In this document: positions 17,287-25,982 of the stretch, piece after piece
Numbering within the stretch: position 1 is the stretch's first letter
How the letters are laid out: the number at the start of each line of letters is the position of its first letter
Source of the DNA: CAIYRG01 sp964494505
Lineage (GTDB): Bacteria > Pseudomonadota > Alphaproteobacteria > Micropepsales > Micropepsaceae
Direction of reading: 5' to 3'
DNA: 64,000 nucleotides
Assembly (NCBI GenBank): GCA_964494505.1
Contig: CAZBRO010000008.1
Span: 62,001 to 126,000 of the forward strand
Notes under the pieces: generated by a model
What the model was told of the DNA's origin: nothing
The model's database searches: none
Seen by the model: only the letters and a program-made list of their open reading frames with translations
Made by a program: the position numbers and the translations under genes

Positions 17287-19200
17287 ATGTTCACTTTCAA
17301 GCATCGTGGGCTCGCGAAAATGCTGAATACAATCGAGACCCGGCATGGTTCCCCTTCCGCGGCGGCCCGGCGGCTGGCCGTGGGCGCAGAACCCGATGGC
17401 GCGGGGACGAGCTTCCGCGTCTGGGCCCCGGACCGGCGCGCGGTGTCGGCATGCATCGAGGGCGTTGGCGAACATCATCTTTCGCGCGAGGAAGGCGGTT
17501 ATTTCTCCGGGCATTTTCGCGGCATCGCGGCCGGCATGCGCTATTGGATCCGGCTGGATGAGGACGAGACGCTCTACCCCGATCCCGCCTCGCGGTTTCA
17601 GCCCGATGGCCCGCATGGCGCATCCGAAATCGTCGATGGAAGCGCGTTCGCCTGGACCGACGCCGGTTGGCCGGGGCTGACACTCAAAGGTCAAGTGGTT
17701 TACGAGATGCATTCCGGCACGTTCACGCCCGAAGGCACCTGGACAAGCGCGGCCGAAAAGCTGCCGCTGTTGAGAGATGTCGGCATCACCTGCATCGAGA
17801 TGATGCCGATCGCGGAATTTCCCGGCCGTTTCGGCTGGGGCTATGACGGCGTCAACCTGTTCGCGCCGTCGCATCTCTATGGCCGCCCCGACGATCTGCG
17901 CCGCTTCGTGGCGAGCGCGCACGCGCTCGGGATGGGCGTGATCCTGGACGTGGTCTACAACCATTTCGGCCCGGACGGCTGTTACCTGCGGTCATACGCG
18001 GAATCCTATTTCACCCCCGCCTACGAAAACGAATGGGGTGACGCGATCAATTTCCATGGCGAGGACGCAGGCGGCGCGCGCGACCTCGTCATCGCCAACG
18101 CGCGCTATTGGACGGAAGAATTTCATTTCGACGGTTTGCGGCTGGATGCGACGCAGAGCATCAACGATTTGCCGGAAACCCATATCCTTCGCGAGGTTGC
18201 GCAAGCCGCGCGCGATGGAGCCCGGTGCCGCAGCATCATCGTCGTCGCCGAAAACGAGAGACAGGAGGCCAGACTCGCACGCGGAATCGAATCGGGCGGC
18301 TATGGTTTGGACGCGCTGTGGAACGACGATTTCCATCATTCGGCCGCCGTCGCGATGACCGGGCACAATCCGGCGTATTACTCCGATCATCGCGGCACCC
18401 CACAGGAATTCGTTTCAGCGGCGAAATACGGCTTCCTGTTTCAAGGACAGCGTTACGCCTGGCAGGGCCAGCCGCGCGGCACGCCCGCGCTCGATCTCGA
18501 GCCTCCGCAATTCGTGCTGTTCTTGGAAAACCACGACCAGGTAGCCAATTCCGGTTGGGGTCGCCGCATTCACCAATGCACGAGCCCCGGGCGTATGCGC
18601 GCCTTCACCGCGCTGATGCTCCTGCTGCCGGGGACGCCGATGCTGTTCCAGGGGCAGGAATTCGGTTCGTCCCGGCCGTTCCGTTATTTCGCGGATCACG
18701 AAGGGGAGCTGGGCAAGTCCGTCGAACGCGGAAGAAAGGAATTTCTCGCGCAGTTTCCCCATCTTGCCGACGCGCCGGGACTCGCAGCGCCGGGCGATCC
18801 GGCAGCCTTCGAAGCCTGCAAACTCGACTGGACGGAGTTGGAGCGGAATCGGGACATCGTGGCGCTGCATCGCGATCTCATTGCAATGCGCCGGACCGAT
18901 CCCGTGTTTGCCGCGCAAGTACCGCGCGCGCTCGATGGCGCCGAAATTGGCGAGCAGGCCTTCCTGTTGCGGTTCTTCGGCGCGCGCGGCGACGACCGGA
19001 TTCTGCTGGTCAATTATGGGCGCGATCTCAATCTCGAATCGCTGGCGGAGCCGCTCATCGCCCCGCCCGTTGACCGCCGCTGGCAGCTCATCTGGTCGAG
19101 CGAGGATCCCCGCTATGGTGGCAGCGGCATCGCGCCGTTCGATGCGGAGGATGGACTGTTCATCCCCGGCGACGCGGCCCTGGTTCTTTCCGGCGTGTGA
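17287..19200 (+). CDS. treZ: Malto-oligosyltrehalose trehalohydrolase
   Basis: The product has 637 residues (626 if started at 17320). An N-terminal carbohydrate-binding domain of the E-set type (FRVWAPDRRAVSACIEG) is followed by a GH13 barrel with DVVYNHFGPDG, GLRLDATQSI (nucleophile Asp), VVAENER (acid/base Glu) and LENHDQVANSG. TreZ releases trehalose from maltooligosyl-trehalose made by TreY. No treY is visible in this window, so the partner is elsewhere or the substrate differs. No strong ribosome site decides between the two starts. Confidence 0.88.
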   Translation: MFTFKHRGLAKMLNTIETRHGSPSAAARRLAVGAEPDGAGTSFRVWAPDRRAVSACIEGVGEHHLSREEGGYFSGHFRGIAAGMRYWIRLDEDETLYPDPASRFQPDGPHGASEIVDGSAFAWTDAGWPGLTLKGQVVYEMHSGTFTPEGTWTSAAEKLPLLRDVGITCIEMMPIAEFPGRFGWGYDGVNLFAPSHLYGRPDDLRRFVASAHALGMGVILDVVYNHFGPDGCYLRSYAESYFTPAYENEWGDAINFHGEDAGGARDLVIANARYWTEEFHFDGLRLDATQSINDLPETHILREVAQAARDGARCRSIIVVAENERQEARLARGIESGGYGLDALWNDDFHHSAAVAMTGHNPAYYSDHRGTPQEFVSAAKYGFLFQGQRYAWQGQPRGTPALDLEPPQFVLFLENHDQVANSGWGRRIHQCTSPGRMRAFTALMLLLPGTPMLFQGQEFGSSRPFRYFADHEGELGKSVERGRKEFLAQFPHLADAPGLAAPGDPAAFEACKLDWTELERNRDIVALHRDLIAMRRTDPVFAAQVPRALDGAEIGEQAFLLRFFGARGDDRILLVNYGRDLNLESLAEPLIAPPVDRRWQLIWSSEDPRYGGSGIAPFDAEDGLFIPGDAALVLSGV

Positions 19201-19410
19201 GTTCACGCACGGCCGGCCCGGTGCCGGATGCAGCAGGGTCCCCGAAGGTGGAAACGGCTTTCGCAAGAGCAGCTTGCGCATGACGCCCTTTAAGCAGGCT
19301 GGAGACTGCCCAGACGCAGGCGGGGATTCCCGCGAAGGGCAACATACTTTAAACTGGCAGCACATAGTCCCAAAGACCGCCCGCTGCCCGCGTCCTCAGG
19401 AGAACTCCCC

Positions 19411-20286
19411 ATGCTCACGCGAAACGCCGTCTTCCGCTTTGCCGCGATTGCGGGCCTTACCTGTTTTGCCACGGCCGCGCTCGCCCAATCGTCCGAGCCG
19501 CTGACCATCCGTAAGATCAACGATCGCATCTATATGGCGGAGGGCGGCGGCGGTGCGTCCGGCATTGTCATCGGCCAAAACGGCGTCATCGTCATCGACG
19601 TGAAGACGACGGCCGAGTCCGGCAAAGACGTCGTGGACGCGGTGAAGAAGCTGACCCCCAAACCGATCACGACGGTGATCTTCACCCACAGCGACGGGGA
19701 CCATGTCAACGGCATCGTGTCGTTTCCAAAGGGCCTGACCATCGTCGCGCAGGAAAACGACAAGAAGGAGATGGAAGAGGCGCTTGCCGCCGGAGCGCGC
19801 GGCGCCCCGCCCAAGGAACTGTTGCCGAACAAGGTCGTGACCCAGACGCGAGAAGACGACGTTTTCGACGGCGTCAAGATGACGCTTATCCATGTTGCGC
19901 CGGCCCATACCAGCGGCGATCTTGCGATCTATCTGCCCGACGAGAAGGTGGTGTTCACGGGCGATCTGGTGGGCAATGGCGATCCCACGATCCATGCCGC
20001 GAAGCATGGCCAAACCGAGGGGTGGATCAAATTCGTCACCGCGTTGACGCAACTCGACGCCAACACCTATTTGCTGGGCCACGCTCCTCCGGCGACGAAG
20101 GCGCAATTCGAGGCGAAACTGAAAGCGGCCAGCGACAAGCGCGCGAAGATTACCGCGCTCGTGAGGGAAAGCAAATCGCTCGATCAGATCAAGCAGGCCT
20201 TGGGCGAAGCGCCGGCCCCCGGCGCTGCCGCTCCGCGCTTCGCCTCCTACACGGAAGTTGTCTACGACGAACTGACGAAGAGGTAA
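19411..20286 (+). CDS. Exported MBL-fold metallo-hydrolase with variant metal motif
   Basis: The product has 291 residues with a signal peptide (cleavage after about AALA at residue 26). The metallo-beta-lactamase fold is seen in NGVIVIDVKTT, FTHSDGDHVNG, PAHTSGDLAIYLP, FTGDLVGNGD and LLGHAPP. The usual HxHxDH motif reads HSDGDH here, with Asp in place of the second His, which may alter the metal site. The gene stands alone after a 210-bp gap following treZ. The substrate is not known; family members include lactamases, lactonases and thioesterases. Confidence 0.8.
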   Translation: MLTRNAVFRFAAIAGLTCFATAALAQSSEPLTIRKINDRIYMAEGGGGASGIVIGQNGVIVIDVKTTAESGKDVVDAVKKLTPKPITTVIFTHSDGDHVNGIVSFPKGLTIVAQENDKKEMEEALAAGARGAPPKELLPNKVVTQTREDDVFDGVKMTLIHVAPAHTSGDLAIYLPDEKVVFTGDLVGNGDPTIHAAKHGQTEGWIKFVTALTQLDANTYLLGHAPPATKAQFEAKLKAASDKRAKITALVRESKSLDQIKQALGEAPAPGAAAPRFASYTEVVYDELTKR

Positions 20287-20403
20287 CGCCGGGCAGCACG
20301 GGCATGAGGCGCGGGCGCGGCGTTCGCTCGCGGAGGTTCGGAACGGAATTTTTCGGGGCGCAGCGGAATGAAGAGTGCCCGTGGTCCGATGCATTGATTT
20401 TGT

Positions 20404-20479
20404 TGGCGCTCCCTAGGGGAATCGAACCCCTGTTTTCGCCGTGAGAGGGCGACGTCCTGGGCCGCTAGACGAAGGGAGC
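20404..20479 (-). tRNA. tRNA-Glu (anticodon CTC)
   Basis: Read on the minus strand, the acceptor GCTCCCT pairs with AGGGAGC, the discriminator is G, and CCA is encoded at 20404-20406. The anticodon loop is CTCTCAC with anticodon CTC between TCGCC/GGCGA stem strands. The T arm is AGGGG-TTCGATT-CCCCT. The cloverleaf is complete at 76 nt including CCA. Confidence 0.95.
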
Positions 20480-20533
20480 CGCGAACAGCGCCGCTTATAC
20501 GTTTGCGGCAGAGGCGGATCAAGCGAGAGCGCC

Positions 20534-20959
20534 TCAGCTTCGGATTTCGACGGGAAGGAATTTGTTTTCCGCGGTGAAAACGAAGGCGGCGAGCGTCAGC
20601 CCAAAATCCGGCGAGCCGGCCGCGATCAGATAGAGAAAATCCGTCTCATAGGCGTCCGCGCGGTCGGTGGCGGAAGGTTCGGCGACACCGTCCGGGTGCG
20701 AATGGAAGCAGCCTATGATCCGCCGCCCGGTCCCGCGCAAACGCCGCATGAGGTCGAACTGCACTTGCGGATCGAGCAGGAATTTGCGCTCCGGATTTTC
20801 CGACAGATTGGCGGTTTCATGCACCGCGAGGACGCGCCAGCCTTGCGGCTCGCCCACGCCTTCGATCAGCCCGCATGCTTCGTTCGGATAGGCGCGCGCG
20901 GCCGCGACCAGCATCTGGGCCGCCAATTCCTCCGGCAGACTCAGAATAGGCCCGCTCAC
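20534..20959 (-). CDS. JAMM/Mov34-type (MPN+) metallopeptidase-like protein
   Basis: The product has 141 residues. It carries the full JAMM metal signature: an early Glu (NEACGLIEG, about residue 27) and FHSHPDGVAEPSATDRAD with two His and an Asp ligand. Bacterial proteins of this type cleave isopeptide or Cys-linked substrates or act in sulfur transfer when next to moaD/thiS-like genes. No ubiquitin-like or E1-like partner gene is nearby, so the substrate is unknown. It overlaps the upstream small membrane protein gene by 4 bp and is probably co-transcribed with it. Confidence 0.8.
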   Translation of the reverse strand: MSGPILSLPEELAAQMLVAAARAYPNEACGLIEGVGEPQGWRVLAVHETANLSENPERKFLLDPQVQFDLMRRLRGTGRRIIGCFHSHPDGVAEPSATDRADAYETDFLYLIAAGSPDFGLTLAAFVFTAENKFLPVEIRS

Positions 20960-21285
20960 GGTTTCGCTTTGATCGCGATGCGCCCGAGAACGCGCCCGGA
21001 GCCCGCGTCCAAAACCACCAGTTCTTCCCCGGCGGGGCCGGAGAGCGTGACGAGAATGCGGTTGCCGTCGAGTTCGGCCTGCTCGACCTTTTCACCGGGC
21101 GCGGCCAGCGCGGCGCTGTAACCCGAAGCGGTCGTGGCCGCATCGGCCGCCGGCCGGTTGCCCGCCTTCAGCGCCGCAGCGACGATCAGCCCAATGACGC
21201 CCAGGACGATAAGCACGCCCAGGATGATGACGAGGGCAAGCAGGCCGCGATAGCCTGGGGCGGGTTTTGCTTCGCTTGGAGTCAT
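20956..21285 (-). CDS. Small single-pass membrane protein (DUF6476-like)
   Basis: The product has 109 residues. A strong hydrophobic helix (about residues 14-40, LLALVIILGVLIVLGVIGLIV) is followed by an Ala-rich linker and a small soluble domain with LDGNRILVTLSGPAGEELVV and LDAGSGRVLGRI. It resembles a conserved alphaproteobacterial family of unknown function, seen beside rluD and rpoH. Its ATG (21283-21285 on the complement) and the rluD ATG (21284-21286) share two bases, so the two divergent genes have overlapping start codons. Confidence 0.75.
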   Translation of the reverse strand: MTPSEAKPAPGYRGLLALVIILGVLIVLGVIGLIVAAALKAGNRPAADAATTASGYSAALAAPGEKVEQAELDGNRILVTLSGPAGEELVVLDAGSGRVLGRIAIKAKP

Positions 21286-22294
21286 GGCCGAGAAATCATC
21301 CGCCAACGGAAGAGTTCGCGAATTTCGCGCAAGCGATGCGCACAAGGGCTGGCGGCTGGATCATTTTCTCGCGGTCCAAGTCCCCGAGCTTTCGCGTTCG
21401 CGCCTGCAGGGGCTGATCGCGAAAGGCAGCGTCACGCTTGGCGGCGCGACCATAAGAGACCCCAACAAGCGGGTCAAACCGGAAGACGACGTCTCCATCG
21501 ACGTGCCGCCGCCTGCGCCCGCAACACCCGAGCCACAGGCCATTCCGCTCACGATCGTGTATGAGGACTCCGATCTCATCGTCATCGACAAGCCCGTTGG
21601 CCTCGTGGTCCATCCGGCCGCCGGTAATCTCGACGGCACGCTGGTCAACGCACTCCTCGCCCATTGCGGCGATACCCTGCCCGGTATTGGCGGGGTCGCC
21701 CGTCCCGGCATCGTCCATCGGCTGGACAAGGATACCAGCGGGCTGCTTGTGGCCGCCAAAACCGAACGCGCGATGCGCAGCCTTGCCAAGCAATTCGCCG
21801 CGCACACGGTCGAGCGCTCGTACAATGCGGTGGTGTGGGGAAGTCCGCGTCTCGCGGAGGGCGTGGTCGAAGGCAATCTCGGCCGCAACCCGTTCGACCG
21901 GAAACGGATGGCCGTGCTGCGCGGACAGGGAAAGCCGGCGCGCACGCGCTATAGCGTGTTGGAACGCTTTGGCGATTCCGAAAAGCCGTTTGCGGCGCTC
22001 ATCGAATGCCGGTTGGAAACCGGGCGCACCCACCAGATCCGGGTTCATCTCGCCCATATCGGCCATCCGCTGATCGGGGACGCCACCTACGGCAGAAGCC
22101 GCCACCCGCCAAAGCCAAAAACCCCTGAAGAAAAAACGGCTTACGAGGCGGCCACCGAATTTCCCCGGCAGGCGCTCCACGCCGGCGTGCTCGGATTCTT
22201 CCATCCCACGCGGCAGATGAAACTGCGCTTCGAGTCCCCTTGGCCGCCAGACTTCTTGATGCTGATCAATGCCTTACGCGGGATGCGGTCTTAA
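21284..22294 (+). CDS. rluD: 23S rRNA pseudouridine synthase RluD family
   Basis: The product has 336 residues. An N-terminal S4 RNA-binding domain (LDHFLAVQVPELSRSRLQGLI, about residues 24-80) is followed by the RluA-type catalytic domain with HRLDKDTSGLL, which holds the catalytic Asp, and GRTHQIRVHLAHIGHPLIGD. RluD makes pseudouridines in helix 69 of 23S rRNA. The start codon overlaps the divergent small membrane protein's start, so any leader of rluD lies inside that gene. rpoH follows, a common alphaproteobacterial order. Confidence 0.92.
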   Translation: MAEKSSANGRVREFRASDAHKGWRLDHFLAVQVPELSRSRLQGLIAKGSVTLGGATIRDPNKRVKPEDDVSIDVPPPAPATPEPQAIPLTIVYEDSDLIVIDKPVGLVVHPAAGNLDGTLVNALLAHCGDTLPGIGGVARPGIVHRLDKDTSGLLVAAKTERAMRSLAKQFAAHTVERSYNAVVWGSPRLAEGVVEGNLGRNPFDRKRMAVLRGQGKPARTRYSVLERFGDSEKPFAALIECRLETGRTHQIRVHLAHIGHPLIGDATYGRSRHPPKPKTPEEKTAYEAATEFPRQALHAGVLGFFHPTRQMKLRFESPWPPDFLMLINALRGMRS

Positions 22295-22439
22295 GAATAA
22301 ACAATCTTGTAATCGAAGACTGCGATACCCACATTTCGCCAGAATGGGGGGATACGCTTCATCTAACAGGCGTTAGCACCAGGAAAGGTTTGCTTTGGCA
22401 AACCCGGTTGGTGGCGTTTTTCCGAGGGGAATGAAAAGA

Positions 22440-23330
22440 ATGGCGACCAGAGCGCTTCCGGCGATGGGTGAGGGCGGCCTTTCCCGCTATTTGGCCGAAA
22501 TCCGCAAATTTCCGCTGCTCGATCCGCAGGAAGAATACATGCTCGCCAAACGCTGGCGGGAGCATGAGGACACCGAGGCGGCACACAGACTCGTGACCAG
22601 CCATTTGCGGCTCGTGGCGAAAATCGCCATGGGCTATCGCGGTTATGGGCTGCCGATCAACGAAGTCATTGCGGAAGGCAATATCGGCCTGATGCAGGCG
22701 GTCAAGCGCTTCGAGCCGGAGCGGGGCTTCCGGCTGGCGACCTACGCGATGTGGTGGATCAGGGCGTCGATCCAGGAATACATCCTGCGCTCGTGGAGCC
22801 TGGTGAAGCTCGGCACCACTGCGGCACAGAAGAAGCTGTTCTTCAATCTGCGCCGCGTGAAGGGCCAGATCGAGGCGCTGGAAGAAGGCGATCTCAGGCC
22901 CGAACAGGTGGCCGACATCGCGCACAAGCTGGGCGTACCGGAAGAGGAAGTGGTGAACATGAACCGCCGCCTCGCCTCGCCCGATTCGTCCCTCAACACG
23001 CCTCTGGGCGGGGAGTCCGATTCCGAGTGGCAGGATTGGCTGGCCGACGACACGCTTGACCAGGAGAGCCGGCTCGCCGAGTCGGAGGAACTGGACGAGC
23101 GCCGGACGCTTCTTTCCACGGCGCTGGAGGAACTCACCCCGCGCGAACGGGACATCCTGGAGGCCCGGCGGCTACGCGAGGAGCCCATGACGCTGGAGGA
23201 CCTCTCCGTCAAATACGACATCAGCCGCGAGCGGGTCCGCCAGATCGAGGTCCGGGCCTTTGAAAAACTTCAGGAAAAGATGAAGGCCGCGCTCACCCAC
23301 AAGCGCGCCGCCACTCTCGACGCGCGCTAA
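22440..23330 (+). CDS. rpoH: Heat-shock sigma factor RpoH (sigma-32)
   Basis: The product has 296 residues. Region 1.2/2 is clear (GGLSRYLAEIRKFPLLDPQEE, then RLVAKIAMGYRGYGLPI and TYAMWWIRASIQEYIL), the RpoH box QKKLFFNLRR follows, and region 4 has the helix-turn-helix LSVKYDISRERVRQIEVRA. The start at 22440 is 9 bases after GAGGGGA; ATG 22431 would be too close to it. The 145-bp leader contains a 7-bp hairpin (22387-22393 with 22398-22404) about 35 bases before the start, which could affect expression. The factor directs heat-shock gene transcription. Confidence 0.95.
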   Translation: MATRALPAMGEGGLSRYLAEIRKFPLLDPQEEYMLAKRWREHEDTEAAHRLVTSHLRLVAKIAMGYRGYGLPINEVIAEGNIGLMQAVKRFEPERGFRLATYAMWWIRASIQEYILRSWSLVKLGTTAAQKKLFFNLRRVKGQIEALEEGDLRPEQVADIAHKLGVPEEEVVNMNRRLASPDSSLNTPLGGESDSEWQDWLADDTLDQESRLAESEELDERRTLLSTALEELTPRERDILEARRLREEPMTLEDLSVKYDISRERVRQIEVRAFEKLQEKMKAALTHKRAATLDAR

Positions 23331-23394
23331 CCTCTGCTCTAGATTGCCCCTCCTGGAACGCCGGGCAACGTATCCGGCGGGGGAGGCTTGAGCT

Positions 23395-23946
23395 ATGGAC
23401 AAACTGATCAGGAATCTTGCCGTCGCCACGCTTGCGGTGTTTGCCGTCGGGGCGGCCTGGGCGCTGGTCCAACAATTGGTGAAAACCGCGACCTTGCAGT
23501 CGCTTTCCGGCAACGACATTTCCGTCGAGCAGGCGCTGCTGGTCGCGCAAGGGGCCCTCGACGCGTGCAAGAAGGACAATCCCACTGTCACGGTCGCGGT
23601 TGTGGATCATGAAGGCGACGTGCGCTTTCTGCTCCGCGGCGATGGCGCGTCGCCGGAAATGGTCGATGCGGCCCGCCGCAAGGCCTACACCGCGCGGACC
23701 TTCCGCCAGGCGACCTCGGCGTGGCTGGAGCGCACCGAGATGGACGCCAAGGACGATGCAGGCAAGCGGATCGACCTTTATGGCCAGCGGATGCTCGATG
23801 GCGTGATCGCCGAGAAGGGCGGCATACCGCTCCTCTGGCATGCCGATGCCATTGGTGGGGTGGGCGTTTCCGGCTCCAAGAGCGGGGAAACGGACGAGGC
23901 TTGCGCCAAGGCCGGTGCCGACGCCATTGCCGATCAGCTGTTCTAA
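23395..23946 (+). CDS. Exported GlcG/HbpS-family protein, copy 1
   Basis: The product has 183 residues. The N-terminal helix (LAVATLAVFAVGAAWAL) is a signal anchor or signal peptide. The rest is a GlcG/HbpS domain: LLVAQGALDACKKDNPTVTV, then VVDHEGDVRFLLRGDGAS, ARRKAYTARTFRQATS and GGVGVSGSKSGETDEAC. Family members bind haem (HbpS) or have unknown roles beside glycolate genes. A second copy follows 45 bp downstream. Both sit ahead of two exported ABM-domain paralogues, suggesting one functional cluster. Confidence 0.82.
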   Translation: MDKLIRNLAVATLAVFAVGAAWALVQQLVKTATLQSLSGNDISVEQALLVAQGALDACKKDNPTVTVAVVDHEGDVRFLLRGDGASPEMVDAARRKAYTARTFRQATSAWLERTEMDAKDDAGKRIDLYGQRMLDGVIAEKGGIPLLWHADAIGGVGVSGSKSGETDEACAKAGADAIADQLF

Positions 23947-23991
23947 CCTACCCTCGCTTCGCGACACGCACACTCATTGAAGGAGGATTTC

Positions 23992-24513
23992 ATGTCCCGC
24001 ATATCTTTGGTGCTGACGGCAGCCACGATTGCCGGCGCTCTCGCGGCCGCAAGCGGCGCGGCGCAAGGACAGACGACTTCCAGTCTTACATCGGCCCAGG
24101 CGATGGCGGCTCTGCGCGCCGTGCAGGCTTACGCGAAAAACGACGGTACCGATCCTTCCCTGGCGGTGATCGACCGCGACGGGAACATCGTGCTCGAACT
24201 CAGGGGCAACGGCGCAGCCCCGCACAATATCGGCCTCGCAGAGCGCAAGGCTTTCACCGCCAATACATTCAAGATGAAATCGATCGAATGGCGCGACAAG
24301 ACCATGCCCGGCAAGCCCGATGCCGATCAGCGCAATACCCCCAAAGCGATTCCGCTGGGCGGCGGCGTTCCCATCGTGGTCGGCAATGAAGTCGTCGGCG
24401 CGGTGGGCGTGTCCGGCACCAAAGGCGGCCAGGAAGGCGATACCGCAGGTGCGCAGGCCGGCGCCGACGCGGCCGCGGCTGCCGCCTCGTCGCGACCCGT
24501 AGCACAGAATTGA
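23992..24513 (+). CDS. Exported GlcG/HbpS-family protein, copy 2
   Basis: The product has 173 residues. A signal peptide (MSRISLVLTAATIAGALAAASGAA) precedes a GlcG/HbpS domain with AVIDRDGNIVLELRGNGAAP, AERKAFTANTFKMKS and GAVGVSGTKGGQEGDTAGAQ. The start at 23992 is fixed by an AAGGAGG ribosome site six bases upstream. It is a diverged paralogue of the gene just before it. Unlike copy 1 it has a clearly cleavable signal, so the pair may work in membrane-bound and free periplasmic forms; that is inference. Confidence 0.85.
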   Translation: MSRISLVLTAATIAGALAAASGAAQGQTTSSLTSAQAMAALRAVQAYAKNDGTDPSLAVIDRDGNIVLELRGNGAAPHNIGLAERKAFTANTFKMKSIEWRDKTMPGKPDADQRNTPKAIPLGGGVPIVVGNEVVGAVGVSGTKGGQEGDTAGAQAGADAAAAAASSRPVAQN

Positions 24514-24533
24514 GTTAACCCGGAGATAACAGA

Positions 24534-25241
24534 ATGAAATCCTTTTTCACCGCGCTCATCGGCGCGTTTCTTTTGTTGTGCGGCGCGAACGAATTGGCGA
24601 AAGCCGCTGCCGCCGATATCTCGGCCGAAGGCCAGATCTACGCCACCACCTTTGTCGAGGTGACCCCAGGCGCAACCGCGCAAGCCCTCGCGATGCTGAA
24701 GGAATACCGCGACGCCACACGCCGCGAACCGGGCGTAATGACGGCCGATGTGTACCAGGAAATGACGACGCCCTCGCGCTTCGTAGCCAACGAAGTATGG
24801 CGGGATCTCGCGGCTTATGAAGCCCATGCTAAAGCCGCCGCGCGGACGCAGCTCTTCCAGAAATTGCTGCCCATCCAATATGGGCCGCCGGATCCCCGCA
24901 CCCATATCGGCTATTTCGTGGCTCCGAGCGGCGGCGCGCCGAGCGCCAACAGCGTTTTCGTCTTGAGCCACCTCGACGTGACGCCGCCTGCTTTGCCCAA
25001 ATTGTTCGAACTCATGAAGCCCTTGTCGGAGGGTTCGGCCAAAGACCCCGGCATGCTGACCTACGATATTCTTCGCCAGGCGCCGGGAACGGGAAATCAT
25101 TTCCGGCTGTTCGAAATCTGGGCGAACGAACGCGCCTTCGATGCGCACAATCTGGCGGGGCATACGCAGGCCTTCCGCAAGGAACTCGCCCAATATCTCG
25201 GAACGCCCTACGACCAGCGCCGCTACAGCGTCGTGAATTAA
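24534..25241 (+). CDS. Exported protein with two ABM-like domains, copy 1
   Basis: The product has 235 residues with a signal peptide (LIGAFLLLCGANELAKAAA). Two related halves each look like an antibiotic-biosynthesis-monooxygenase (ABM, dimeric alpha-beta barrel) domain: residues about 35-125 (YATTFVEVTPGATAQALAML) and about 140-225 (FVLSHLDVTPPALPKLFELM). It ends YLGTPYDQRRYSVVN, nearly as in its neighbour. ABM proteins include cofactor-free oxygenases and IsdG-like haem-degrading enzymes, mostly cytoplasmic; export is uncommon. Function is not established. Confidence 0.78.
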   Translation: MKSFFTALIGAFLLLCGANELAKAAAADISAEGQIYATTFVEVTPGATAQALAMLKEYRDATRREPGVMTADVYQEMTTPSRFVANEVWRDLAAYEAHAKAAARTQLFQKLLPIQYGPPDPRTHIGYFVAPSGGAPSANSVFVLSHLDVTPPALPKLFELMKPLSEGSAKDPGMLTYDILRQAPGTGNHFRLFEIWANERAFDAHNLAGHTQAFRKELAQYLGTPYDQRRYSVVN

Positions 25242-25260
25242 GGTGAAGGAGCCTCGCCCA

Positions 25261-25968
25261 ATGAGAAAGCTTCGCCGGCTTGCGTTGGGCGCAGGTCTTG
25301 CGGTGTTCGGCGCTTCGCCATCGCTTGCTCAGCTCGACCGGCAGATTCCGGTTATCGACGGGCCGACTTATACGATGACCTATCTCGAGGTCGTGCCCAG
25401 CGCGACCGCGCAGGCACTCAACCTGCTCAAGGACTATCGCGACGCAAGCCGCAAGGAACAGGGCGCGATGTTTGTTGAAATCTATCAGGAGCAGGGGCAG
25501 TCGCACCGCTTTGTCTTACGCGAGATCTGGCAGAACCGCGGGGCCGCCGCGGCGCACGGCAACGCGGCCGCAATGAACGCGCTCGCGCAAAAACTCAAAC
25601 CGGTCGAACTCGGGCCGATCGATACGCGCATCCATCAGGCCAACGCCGTGACTCAGGCGAAGGCGCCCAATCCGAACGACGTCTTCATCATCAGCCATGT
25701 CGATGTGGCAGGCGGCAATACGCAGAACCTGATCAACCAGCTCGGCACGCTGGGCGAGGCCAGCCGCAAAGAGAACGGCATGGCACAATACGAAATCCTG
25801 GACGAGGTTCCGGCGCACTCGAACCACTTCCGGACGTTCGAGGAGTGGACAAGCATGGCCGCGTTCGAGGCGCATGACCGCGCGCCGCAGACCCAGACCT
25901 TTCGCAACACCGTGCTGCAATGGCTGGGCACGCCTTACGACCAGCGAATCTACAAGCTCGTGAATTGA
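25261..25968 (+). CDS. Exported protein with two ABM-like domains, copy 2
   Basis: The product has 235 residues from the ATG at 25261, the same length as the gene before it, and has a signal peptide ending ASPSLAQ. It shares the two-ABM layout (MTYLEVVPSATAQALNLLKD and VFIISHVDVAGGNTQNLINQ) and the C-terminal WLGTPYDQRIYKLVN. It arose by tandem duplication of the upstream gene, but the sequences have diverged clearly. The start has an AAGGAG site at 25246-25251. A GTG at 25243 would be too early for a normal signal peptide. Confidence 0.78.
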   Translation: MRKLRRLALGAGLAVFGASPSLAQLDRQIPVIDGPTYTMTYLEVVPSATAQALNLLKDYRDASRKEQGAMFVEIYQEQGQSHRFVLREIWQNRGAAAAHGNAAAMNALAQKLKPVELGPIDTRIHQANAVTQAKAPNPNDVFIISHVDVAGGNTQNLINQLGTLGEASRKENGMAQYEILDEVPAHSNHFRTFEEWTSMAAFEAHDRAPQTQTFRNTVLQWLGTPYDQRIYKLVN

Positions 25969-25982
25969 CCGGAGGCGGACGC

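Noticed and set aside
20404..20479. tRNA-Glu as an integration site
   Set aside because: No integrase, no direct repeat of the tRNA 3' end and only ordinary genes on both sides.
22381..22439. Possible RNA thermometer before rpoH
   Set aside because: There is one 7-bp hairpin, but it does not cover the ribosome site, so there is no real support for a thermosensor.
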